A stretch of DNA of 64,000 nucleotides from Tubulanus polymorphus (Eukaryota > Nemertea > Palaeonemertea > Tubulaniformes > Tubulanidae). The stretch is taken from assembly GCF_964204645.1 (NCBI RefSeq), contig NC_134029.1, positions 6,271,001 to 6,335,000 on the forward strand, in the 5' to 3' direction. A model generated the notes under the pieces. The model was not told the DNA's origin. It saw only the letters and a program-made list of their open reading frames with translations, and did no database searches. The position numbers and the translations under genes were made by a program. Each line of letters starts with the position of its first letter. Position 1 is the stretch's first letter. This document shows, piece by piece, positions 46,183 to 56,400 of the stretch.

Positions 46183-47413
46183 ATGCCCACTTGGGAAGTG
46201 GTTTCAAATGCTCAACAATCTAACAATTTCAATATTCAACGCCCTCTGGTGACCATATACAAAAACCAATGACCTTGAAAGTCAATACAATCATAAAACA
46301 TGTCAGCAGCTACGATTTTGTAATTGATTGTGATAACAAAAAATGCCTCGTTACTAATTTAATATGGAAATACTAAGTTAATCTACTATTCAACGCCCCC
46401 TGGTGACCATGTTCAAAACCCAATAACCTTGTAACTTACCATATTCATAGAACATGTCATGAACTACAACTTTGCAATTGATCATGGTAACAAAATATGC
46501 CTAGGTACCAATATAATAAGGAAATACCAGGTTATTCTACTATTCAACGCCCCCTGGTGACCATATAGAATAACTAATTTCCTTAAAACTCACCACAATC
46601 ATAGATGATGTCATGAGCTACAACTTTGCGATTGATTGCGGTAACAAAATATGTATTGGTACAAATATAATATAGAAATACTAAGATATTGTATTATTCA
46701 ACGCCCCCTGGTGGCCATATACAAAACTTGAAACTCACCCCAATCATAGAACACGTTATACGCTACAACTTTCTAATTCATTGTTGTAACAAAATATGCT
46801 TAGGTAACAATATAATGTCGAAAAACTTTTTCCCACCTACGAATGAGTACTAATGACACCAAGATGGCCGCCAATTGCGTCATAATTGGCGGATCAAAAA
46901 TACCTATCTCAGGTATAAAACATCCCTTTACAAAAAATACCAATCACAAATTGCAATGAGAAATGGCAAACCAGTAGGAACCAGTAGGAAGCTACAGGAC
47001 CTAGAATTCTGGCCAAAATTGACATTTATGGGCACTAAAAAGGTCATAGGACGGCCATCTTGAGTCAGATGGACCCAATTTTTCTTATGCTGATGGGCCC
47101 TTGGTAGATTCAAATATATTCGAAAGATCAAGGTAATTGATCATATCGTCTTCAAAATTTCCCTCGTAAACTTCGAAAATGTGTAAAAAGTGCTTATTTT
47201 GGCGACCAACAATGGCTGCCAGTCGGCCATCTTGATTCTAATAGGGCCAGTTTTTGGGCTGAAGATGTGTCTAGGGTAGATACATGTATAAACCAAATAT
47301 CAAGACATTACCTTGAAGAGTCTTCAAAACTTTACGGACGGACATACGGACGGACGGACGACGGATGAAAAGTGAATGCAATAGCCCGCTGGGACTAAAG
47401 TCCCAAGTGGGCT
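46183..47413. mobile_element. TIR element with 153-bp tandem core and GGAC microsatellite (pearl/Helentron-like)
   Basis: About 1.23 kb bounded by TGCCCACTTGGGA and TCCCAAGTGGGC in inverted orientation. From about 46230 to 46830 it has four tandem units of about 153 bp, each opening TATTCAACGCCCCCTGGTGACC and containing ACAACTTTGCAATTGAT..GTAACAAAATATG. Toward the right end comes a GGACGGAC-type microsatellite (47335-47367) and 'GTGAATGCAATAGCCC'. Tandem core plus adjacent microsatellite recalls the pearl/DINE-like non-autonomous Helentrons described in bivalves. No transposase frame. Minus-strand and plus-strand frames inside (for example 46928-47131) are repeat sequence. Confidence 0.6.
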
Positions 47414-47714
47414 AAAAAATGACGTCACTTGACGTCTGGTTTGAAGTTCATGGGGAAATTGGAAGTAGAATTACGTCACGCTAAAATCTGGCATTCCACT
47501 AACTAAAATACGGTAACTTATGGATCGGGTTATTTCAGAATGTATTTATTTCATGAAATTTCAAACAAGATTGGGTCGATGAATAGTTTAACAATGAACC
47601 GCGTTGATCGATTGAGTTGAAAATAGCTGATATTCCCTTAGCAACAAAGTACACACGAACAAAATTCTGATGCATATTTCCAGAGCAAATCTCCAGAAGA
47701 TGTTTGAATTTTAC

Positions 47715-48584
47715 CTGGTTTACTGGTCAATCTTAGAATAGCACATCTCATTTCATAAATACAATTCTCGAGATCTTCAGGAGGGATAGCATCTTTATGA
47801 GTTCCTACGATGATAACAGGGCGTCCGGGAGCTCTCGCGTGGATATTTACGAGCCACGGTTTCAATGTTTCGACTTCACTGAGACTGCGAGATAAATCAT
47901 AAACCACCTGAAAAATACATATCATATTCTATGACTCTATGACTTCTACTTTAAGGGGAGGGAAAGTTAATTTCATATTTGACCAAAGTTCTGGGTAATG
48001 GTTATCAGTAAACTTCATACTCTAGTTCCACAGTTGTTTCAGTTCAATCTGACTCTGGATACAGTTCCAGCAGATCCAGTTGCACAGTTGTGTGGGTTTA
48101 ATTTGACTCTGGACCCAGTTCCACAGTTGTAAGTTGAGAAATTTGATTGTGAACTTAGTTCCAGATCCACAAGAGATATAAAAATGAGGAAGAGTTTTTA
48201 TTTACCAGATAAAGCGCTCTGTTGGGGAGGAAACACTGATGAGTGCTGTAGAACTCTTCCTGACCCGCGAAATCCCACGTACTCAATGTATAAGAAACAG
48301 GTCTAGAATCTCTATCTCTTCCATCTCGAACCGGTCTCGCTGTTAAAACTCTAGAAATAAATTACATCCATCTAGAGCCTGGTCACAAACACAGAAAAAT
48401 TGGCATAATGGTATATTTGAGGTGTGAAGCATTTCTATGATCTCACCTCCAGTCTTTAACGAGAATCCCGACCGTGGTGACACTTTTTTCGTTGCTATGT
48501 GCTGATTTTTTCGGTCTCTGCAGCGTACGAAGTACGACCTCCGAATCCGACTACCATCATCTTAATGCGGTAATATTCTTCTGA
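47715..48584 (-). pseudogene. ROC GTPase segment of the LRRK2-like locus
   Basis: Three exons. The first (48584-48447) reads SEEYYRIKMMVVGFGGR and then breaks; the frame resumes as LRTLQRPKKSAHSNEKSVTT and VGILVKDWR. The expected GKTT(L) of the P-loop is missing. The second has the G3 motif in TWDFAGQEEFYSTHQ; the third has VGTHKD (G4, human THLD) and ends SKP|G at a good donor. Exons 1-2 and 2-3 join in phase. Beyond 47715 no COR sequence follows. Confidence 0.8.
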
Positions 48585-48657
48585 CTAAAATATAGATTAT
48601 GAGGTTCTAATCGTAGTGCCAACAGTAGAGCCTTATCTAAAAGGCTCCACTGTAGAG

Positions 48658-48765
48658 CTGGACCCAGTTCCACAGTTAGAGTTAACTCTCAGTTAAAGTT
48701 GGTTCATTTTCAATGAGTAACTCAGAGTGAAATCTATACTTCAAACTGTGGAACTGGACCCAGAA
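48658..48765. repeat. Foldback element, GGACCCAGTTCCACAG type
   Basis: 108 bp between the LRR and ROC exons of the LRRK2-like locus, arms CTGGACCCAGTTCCACAGTTAG and AACTGTGGAACTGGACCCAG. Half-elements with the same terminal motif occur at about 48020-48135. Confidence 0.75.
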
Positions 48766-49192
48766 TAATGAGGGGAGGAGAGAGGATAGAGAAAAGGAGG
48801 AGAGAGGTGAAAGGAGAGGGGAAACGTCCAGCGTTTAGCATCTAACCCGAGGTTCAGCTTATCGATATTGTTGTTTGATAGCAGTAATTCACGTAGGTTA
48901 TTTGTCTGTTTTTTTTTTTGGAGGGAATCCTACGAGTCCATTACCGCTGATATCTAGAGCTCGCAATCTACAATCAACAATCAAATACTAACTTCAATAC
49001 GATCTGGACTACTAGACCCCACGATCCAATTCCATAAGTTGTTGGTTTAATTTGAATCTAAAGCTGAAATTAGTACATTTCCAATGTCTTTTTTAGAACT
49101 GTAGAACTAGGAAAATCTCATTTCGGTCCAGTCCATACTTGAGACTAAACATAAGACTGGGATAAACTAACTTTTGTCTAGTTCTACAGAGA

Positions 49193-49448
49193 CACAAAAA
49201 ATCTCAGTCCAGGCTTAATTTTCACTGTACCTCTTTTTTTGGTAATCAAAATTTCCTCTAGAAAATTGAGAAAATCGTGAAAATGATTATCAAACCTAAT
49301 TTGAATGTCAAAGAAATGGGAACTAAGCAGAACTTGTTGAAAATATCCCTAAAATCTTTATATCTGAATTCAAATAAAACTTAAGCTGTGCTAGGGGAGG
49401 TATCGAAGAGGTACAGTGAAAATTAAGCCTGGACTGAGATTTTTTGTG
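49193..49448. repeat. Perfect 41-bp inverted repeat
   Basis: Arms 49193-49233 (CACAAAAAATCTCAGTCCAG start) and 49408-49448 are exact reverse complements over 41 bp, separated by 174 bp of AT-rich sequence. It sits where LRR exons of the LRRK2-like locus would be expected. Confidence 0.85.
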
Positions 49449-49884
49449 TTAATTAAACAATTTTGTGGAACTGATTCCAGAGATCAGTTTCACACTCAGG
49501 TTAAAACATTCAATTCTAATTCTCAAGTCGAGCTGTAGAACTGGGATTGAGATGTTTGTTTCTTACCGACAGGAATGACTTTATCTCCGAAATGACTTTA
49601 TCTCCGACCGCTGCTTGTTTACGTCTGGGATCTTTATTACTGAACAGAGTATTCGCTCCACTAACCATCTGCTGTTTCCACGTTTCAATCTCTTGTGTGG
49701 CCAGTCGACAAATACAAACTGTTTACGAGTTGCTGCATTTAAAAACAATTACCAAAATACATGAACAAATACAAGGAAATATCTGTTACTCATCTACCGG
49801 TTACAGACAGACGACTTTCAAAACTAGTCAGTTATAATGAATAACCCCGCACTGGTATCACTGTTTCTGAGTATTGGGAAACCT

Positions 49885-50048
49885 GGGCCCGGTTTCATAG
49901 ACTGAGTATCGAAGTTATCCCTAGGGGTAAATCCTCAATCTGGGTGACAAAACCACCATGGTTACAATGAGAAACCATGGTAATAACTGACAAATTTAAA
50001 AATGTTCCCAGGGACTATTTTTCTTCCACATCTATGAAACCCAGCCCT
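49885..50048. repeat. Foldback element, GCCCGGTTTCATAGA type, second copy
   Basis: 164 bp; ends GGGCCCGGTTTCATAGACTGA and TCTATGAAACCCAGCCCTG. Interior CCCTAGGGGTAAATCCTCAATCTG and AGAAACCATGG match 27919-28075. Confidence 0.75.
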
Positions 50049-50264
50049 GTCACTTATTGCTCCTTTAAGATAGGATTTAGATAAATCTCGAAACCCTCGA
50101 ATAATCCAACTTTGAAATATCAAGAATAATGTGGAATAATTCATAATCAGGGGCTGCAGTTGCTAAAAAGTTGGTTATAGTTAACTAGTTGACATGGTGA
50201 CAATCAAAAGACCAACTTTTGTCAACTCTGTTTTTTTGGGAAGCAGATTCAGATTCCTACTTAC

Positions 50265-51820
50265 GTCGATAATCTTTGAATAAATAATTTTCGGAATATC
50301 GTTTCCGTAGTAACGGAGAATTCGGTTGAGCACTGTTGAAATCGAACGGTTTGATTTTGCAGACGTCCGGCGAAGATTGTCGTTTTAAACGCAACTTCGA
50401 CAGAAATGATCGCCGTTCGATGTTTTGTCGGTAAACCGTATCGGGACAAGTCGACATCTGTTTAGATATGTCTTCATTTTCTCGTAAATCTAAACAAAAA
50501 TCAAATAACTAATAATCTACTGGAAAGAATAACCCACAATTAGGAAGCAAGACTACAAGAGAAGAGTTAGATTGCTGACTTACCGATATCTACGGGGTAT
50601 CTGAGCGCCAGTCGACTACCCATTAAAACCTGACTCTCAACTGATAAATTCAGACAGCTTCGCGCTTGTTGTCGAGCTCTTGTTTGTTGCATTAATGGCT
50701 TCAGTTGGTCGTCTTCTGCAAAAATATAGGATTTTCTTTAAATTTTGTGTTAATGAATCGGAAATGTTACAGCGCGAAAATAAATCGGAAATCTTATAAA
50801 ACTTGTATCTATCCCATTGCGAGGCATCTTGATACTTTTTGTGATCTGGTTCCTGATAAGTTAGTAGGGTAATCTTATTATTGTTTGTAAGCTTTAATTA
50901 AGGTTCGTGGAAACATCCAATCGTAAAACTCAACCACAGACTGGTATTTCTGACCAAGTCCTGGAGGCAGTTCCACGATTTTTGAGTTTGAATTGAACTG
51001 CGCAATAAACCAATTGATAATGAATTGATTCTTACTCTAAGAATAGGGGAACCGAGTTCTGCTAGTTAGACACTCACCAGTAGGTTTAGATACCCTATCA
51101 GGGGAGTCTAATAGCGTAGCTATCAACCATTCTGGTTGAATATTCCTGAGGTTTAAACCACTCCACGATACAATGCCAGCTACAAAATAAACAAGACATC
51201 TTCACCTACAAAACATTCTTATCTTGAACACAATATTCAAAGATACGGTTTCATAGTTTCGAATCAAGTTTGAAACTAACTCACAACCGTGAAACTAGAA
51301 GATTTGTTCAGTACTAACCTTCTTTATCAAATCCCATATGAAGCAGCATGCCTGTAATATTATGAGCTTCTAAATCTAAACTTAATTTCAGCGGTGTTTG
51401 TACATCATTCATACCCTGAAAATGTATACAACCACTTCACAGTCGGACCTCAAAGAAAGTTAACCTTTAAATTTGATAATTTCTATCTATAACTCAGTGT
51501 AGGGTTAATTCCAGTCAAGATCTAGATACAAGATGCTTCTTCGATTAGTCTTAGGGACACTCATAGCATGTTCTTATCTAAAACTGATCTTAAGATGAAA
51601 ATGAGCTCAGCCAGATGTGATTTATGGATTTCAGTAGATATAAACTGGACTGGCTGGCTCTCTCACTGGAGTCACTGATACTCGATATATCGATATATAC
51701 CTGTTGAAGCAGACACTGTACCATAGCCTCGTTCTGATGTCGACAGGCGTAGCAGATCGGAGTATCCTGACCTTCACCTTGATTACAATCAACCCCTAAT
51801 TCTATTAAACACTCGACAAC
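50265..51820 (-). pseudogene. Ankyrin and post-ankyrin linker block of the LRRK2-like locus
   Basis: Five exons joining in frame: VVECLIELGVDCNQGEGQDT and PICYACRHQNEAMVQCLLQQ; NDVQTPLKLSLDLEAHNITG and MLLHMGFDKE; GIVSWSGLNLRNIQPEWLIA; DDQLKPLMQQTRARQQARSC and VLMGSRLALRYPVDI; DLRENEDISKQMSTC and a serine/basic stretch (RRSFLSKLRLKRQSSPD). The last resembles in position the phosphoserine-rich linker of LRRK2 (14-3-3 sites in human). No lesion seen in these five exons. Confidence 0.75.
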
Positions 51821-53514
51821 CTAAAACAGAGAAGAACAAGAAACGAAATTCATGGACTTGACCGTTTAATCTAGAATCAAAATTAAAGAAAACATTTTTT
51901 TTTTCAAATCATGAATGGTAGGCATGAAGTTTTTGGCAGAATTTCAGAGGATCCGTGCTCCGAGTGATTCAAAAAATCCTAATATTTCTCCCCTGAATTG
52001 AATCAGGGAGTTTTTATGAAAATCTGACGGCTGGGCCGTATGCAGCCCTGTCTATGGGTAGGTCAAATTTTTTTCATTTATTTAAGGCACTCTAAGGTGT
52101 ATTCTAAGGTGTAAGGTGTATTATTAAGGCTTTCTGGCTATCTTTCTTTTCTGACATTTTCCATGTACGGCAGAATCTAAATAATTTTTCATAATCTGAA
52201 ATTTGATTTGATGATCATCACCTCATAGCAATGTAATCATTAATGCTTCCAACCCACAGAAAACTTATCTATGCAATCAAAAAAACCTAAGATCGACTCA
52301 TGTAGAAAATCCGCGACTAATGTAACGTTTATTTTTTCAAATCATTTGCATTTGAGGAATCCCATGATGAAACATTGCATAGAATCATTCTATGCAATGG
52401 GTCCATCGTGCCACCGTACCATCATGATCTTTGACCCATGTGCATACTACTGATGAGGCCTATACAGATTGGAAAACAACAGGATACCAACCACATAAAT
52501 TGTAAGACATAAACAACACATTACGCACGGAAAATATGAAGCCGAACTCGAACTTTTAGGGGGTAGGAGCGTTCGCACCCTCCCCCCTGAATACGGCCCT
52601 ACAGGTACGGGATCTCTGTGATAACAGCATGAAATGATGATTAATTATAAATACATTCCACTTACATCATGTGAACTACCGATCGATTGTACACTGTGTA
52701 TGAAGTTCGTTAGACAATTAAATTCACTTCAACAAAACAAATCGTAGGCAAAAAAATTGATACCTTGTTTCTCCGCTCTGCTGAGCTTAAAACTTGACCC
52801 GGCCGCCTATCTACCTTGGACATTACTGTTTTTTAGAATCATGATCTATTTTACCATAACAGACCCGGCAGCTATAGAAATGAACTGAAGAAACAAAGTA
52901 TCATTTTTGTTTAGCCTTGAAGTTGGAATTATTTATGTCACCACTTCGGGGTATCTATGCATTTATGAGAAATAAAGCTAGAGGTTTTCATCAATAAATG
53001 CTAATGTTTTTATTCTTCGATTTCAATAAATTATTCTAAAATTTAATTAAAAAAACAGGCAGCGGCTAAATTAGGAGGGGAGTTCCACGATATTGTTCAG
53101 CTGGCTACTGGCGTGTATTCAACCTGGCAGTAGAACCTTTTCATTCAACTTCTATAAGCTCTCAATGTAAATCCATTCAACTATAGAGACACAATTGCGG
53201 CTTTTCAGAGTTGTTGATATCATTCATAGGCGCTATTGAATACGTCACCGGGTGACCACGGTGTACACAAGCATAGGCCATTCACCTCTGCACACTCACA
53301 CTGTGAACATGCTACCGTGTATTCTCCTCCTGGCGATTTTCGCTGCGCTCCCGCTCCTGCTTCTGTTCCTGCTTCCTGAGGAACGACGTCTTTATGTTTT
53401 ATGTGTTACTGTTTGTCTCCGTGCTGTCCTGTACTGTTCCGTGTTTATTAATCCATTCTATTTTTCAGCATTTAACCCGTTTTATTTTTCAGGGCCGATT
53501 TCTCTGTCGAATTT

Positions 53515-53760
53515 CAACGTTTGCTGGAACAAAACTAATGTCCGAAAGCATCAGCTCTCCTTCGCTGGTCATGTGTCGAGGATGTCAGACAAAGAGTCGG
53601 TCAGGAAATTCTGCCCTCTACACGCCCTCATACGGAACACGAAAACCAGGATGACGAGGCCTCACTGCCCCCACCTATCTACAAAGTGTGCTGAGTGATG
53701 TCAATGACGGGCATATCTGTGGGATTGCAGACTGGTTGGAAGATTAATTGAATGAACCGA
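53515..53760 (+). mobile_element. LINE relic (C-terminal tail of a non-LTR polyprotein)
   Basis: Frame-shifted remnant: LSFAGHVSRMSDKESVRKF, then in another frame YTPSYGTRKPG and TYLQSVLSDVNDGHI. The order 'FAGH..R......L..P.HG.R..GRP...Y...L..D' is the classic tail of many non-LTR elements. The 148-codon frame at 53252-53698 overlaps it, and its upstream half (hydrophobic LLLAIFAALPLLLLFLLP) has no recognised homology. Confidence 0.55.
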
Positions 53761-54083
53761 AACCGAAATTCCCAATTATGTGCTTGGATTTAAAGAAAAA
53801 AACATTTATGTAAAATCGACCGCCGATCACACAACTATAGCTGTACTTCGATTTCCGATTTCGAAGTCAAACCCTGTTTCACTCTCAGTTGGTGTGGTGG
53901 GTTTGTAGTAACTGTCTACACCAAACACTGGAGTCTAAAAGATCTCCTAACGCCCCCTCCCGAGTTCTCTCTCCTTTATTATCAGAATCTACGTATCGGT
54001 CTACATTGCTGATCTTTTATATGTTAATTATGATCCGTGATATTAGAAAGGATTTTCTTTTTTTCAGCTAAACTACTTATAAT

Positions 54084-54700
54084 ACGTTATAATATAGATA
54101 TCCAAGATCTTGATGTACCGGCATTAAAATAGGCAGAAAAAAAGTTAATCTTGTAATATAGATATCCAAAATCTCGATGTAATAAATAAGGCAGAAAAAA
54201 GTTAACCTTATAATATAGATACGGTATATCCACATGCATAAACAACTAATCAGCAGCAACTGAGACAAAAGTGTATATTATGTACAGTTATTCTGGAGCA
54301 GCAGAGACAATCGTATCTTATAAACAGTTATTCAGGAGCAGCAGAGACAGTGCGTATCTTATAAACACTTATTCAGGAGCAGCAGAGACAATGCGTATCT
54401 TATAAACACTTATTCAGGAGCAGCAGAGACAATAGAATATGTAAAGTATTGACTTATTTTGCTTATTACCTTTTTACAAACCAGCCTGATAGGTAACATG
54501 TAATATAGATATCCAAAATCTTAATATATTAAAGTTAATCTTGTAATATAGATATCCAAAATCTTAATGTATTAAATTAGGCATAAAAAAAAGTTAATCT
54601 TGTAATATAGATATCCAAAATCTTAATGTATTAAATGAGGCATAAAAAAAGTTAATCTTGTAATATAGATATTCCAAATCTTAATGTATTAAATTAGGCA
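54084..54700. repeat. Tandem repeats of about 59 bp and 41 bp
   Basis: A unit containing TAATATAGATATCCAAAATC and TTAATGTATTAAATTAGGCA recurs at 54084-54225 and 54500-54700 at about 59 bp spacing. Between them (54286-54435) are four units of 41 bp with TTATTCAGGAGCAGCAGAGA and GCGTATCTTATAAACAC. Diverged 41-bp-type units recur at 56525-56735. A GATCACACAACTATA block at 53826-53866 is repeated at 54714-54755. Confidence 0.7.
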
Positions 54701-54954
54701 GAATTAGATCACCGATCACACAACTATATCTGTACTTCGATTTCCGATTTTGAAAAAACTTAGACAAAATTACCTACAACCTTGTAAACTTTCGTACTAT
54801 TTACACGAAAAAAACAACAAAAATTATTTTAAATTAGACAACCAACTTAGGAGACCCTCACCGTTAATTAACCCGGCAATCACAAAAGGTAACTTAATAT
54901 ATATATAGAATTATTGCAATAAATTCTAACTGAAATATTTTGTCATTACAGGAT

Positions 54955-56400
54955 GTCTTCTTTTAATCATTGCAGCTAAATTTCAACTATAAGAAAAACC
55001 CAGCTTGAGATCAACTACTCGTCAAAAATCTACAAACTGGAACAGCAAACAGGAGGCCAACTAGAATCAAACTTATCCTCACCGATAACGAACCAAGCAA
55101 TCATAGAAGGTAACCTAATATAGATGAAATTATTTCGATTAATTCTAAATGAAATGTTTTGTGATTACATGATATCTTTTTTGATTCATTTTAGCTAAAT
55201 CCTATCTTAATCAAACTGCCGAGCTTGAGATCAACAATTCACCAAAAATCTACCGATTAGAACGGCCCACAGAACAATCGAAGCTTAAATCAAATGCATC
55301 GATCAACTTAGAACATTTTCACTGATACGGAACCCAGCAAACTTGAAATGTAAGTTGATTTTTTATGGAAATAATTACAATGAATTCTAAATGAAATAAT
55401 TTGTCATTACAGGATATCTTCTTTTAAACATTACAGTTAAATTTCAACTACAAGAAAAAACCCAGCTTGAGATCAACTACTCGTCCAAAATCGACCAACT
55501 GGAACAGCAAACAGATGAGGCCAACTAGAATCCAACTTATCAACCAACAAACTTAAGATGATCCAAGCCGATAACGAACCAAGCAATCATTAAAGGTAAC
55601 TTGATATACGTGGAATTATTTCGATAAATTCTAAATGAAATATTTTTTCATTACAGGATATCTTGTTTGTTCATTTCAGCTAAAGCCTATCTATATGAAA
55701 CTGCCCAGCTTTAAATCAACGACTCATCAAATATCTACAGATAAGCTCAGCCCACTAAACAATCCAAGCTTGAATCAAATGCATCAACCAATTGCATCAA
55801 CCAATTGTTTTAACCGATACCGAACCCAGCAAACTTGAAATGTAAGTTGATTTTTCATGGAAATTATTATGATAAATTCTAAATGAAATATTTTGTCATT
55901 ACGGGATATCTTCTTTTAATCATTGCAGCTGAATTTCAACTATAAGAAAAAGCCCAGCTTGAGATCAACTACTCGTCCAACATCTAAAAACTGGAACGGG
56001 GCATCGAAAAGGCTAGAACTGAACCCAGCAATCTTTAAAGGTAAGTTGATATACATGAAATTACTTGTATATAGAAATTTCAGGCCTCATATGAATATCA
56101 TTCAATAAGTGGCTATCATCAAAATCTATTTACCGGTCCACATGGCTGAACTTTTATCTTCACTAGTCTTAAGCAGTGATGAACCAGTCCACTACTGCAA
56201 TTAATTATTGGGGTTTAAATCAGCAATTGACGTCAATGAATTTTACTTCGTGAAAAACAGGGTGGCTTGTAATTTGAAATGACACGTAAATTATGATAAA
56301 TCTGTCTTAAATGTTTTGCTTTCTTCACTTTGTTTCAGCCAAACTACATCTCGGAAAAATTGGCGCGAAGAAGACACTCGATCACAAGTAGATGAATACT
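54955..56400 (+). pseudogene. Array of decayed exon-like units with coiled-coil-like reading frames
   Basis: Five alternating units (A 54974, B 55195, A 55436, B 55678, A 55928), each preceded by GATATCTT..TTNATCATTGCAG-type acceptors and followed by AG/GTAAC or GTAAGTTGAT donors. Type A reads KFQLQEKTQLEINYSSKIDQ and LEQQTDEAN in its best copy; type B AKSYLNQTAELEINNSPKIY and RLERPTEQSKLK. Stops and shifts interrupt most copies. A possible last exon at 56339-56390 reads AKLHLGKIGAKKTLDHK then stop. The protein is not recognised. The two-exon block of about 480 bp was evidently duplicated in tandem. Confidence 0.5.

Noticed and set aside
53252-53698. 148-codon plus-strand frame with a hydrophobic leader
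   Set aside because: Its second half is a frame-shifted LINE tail and its first half lacks homology; treated as a chance frame over a transposon relic.
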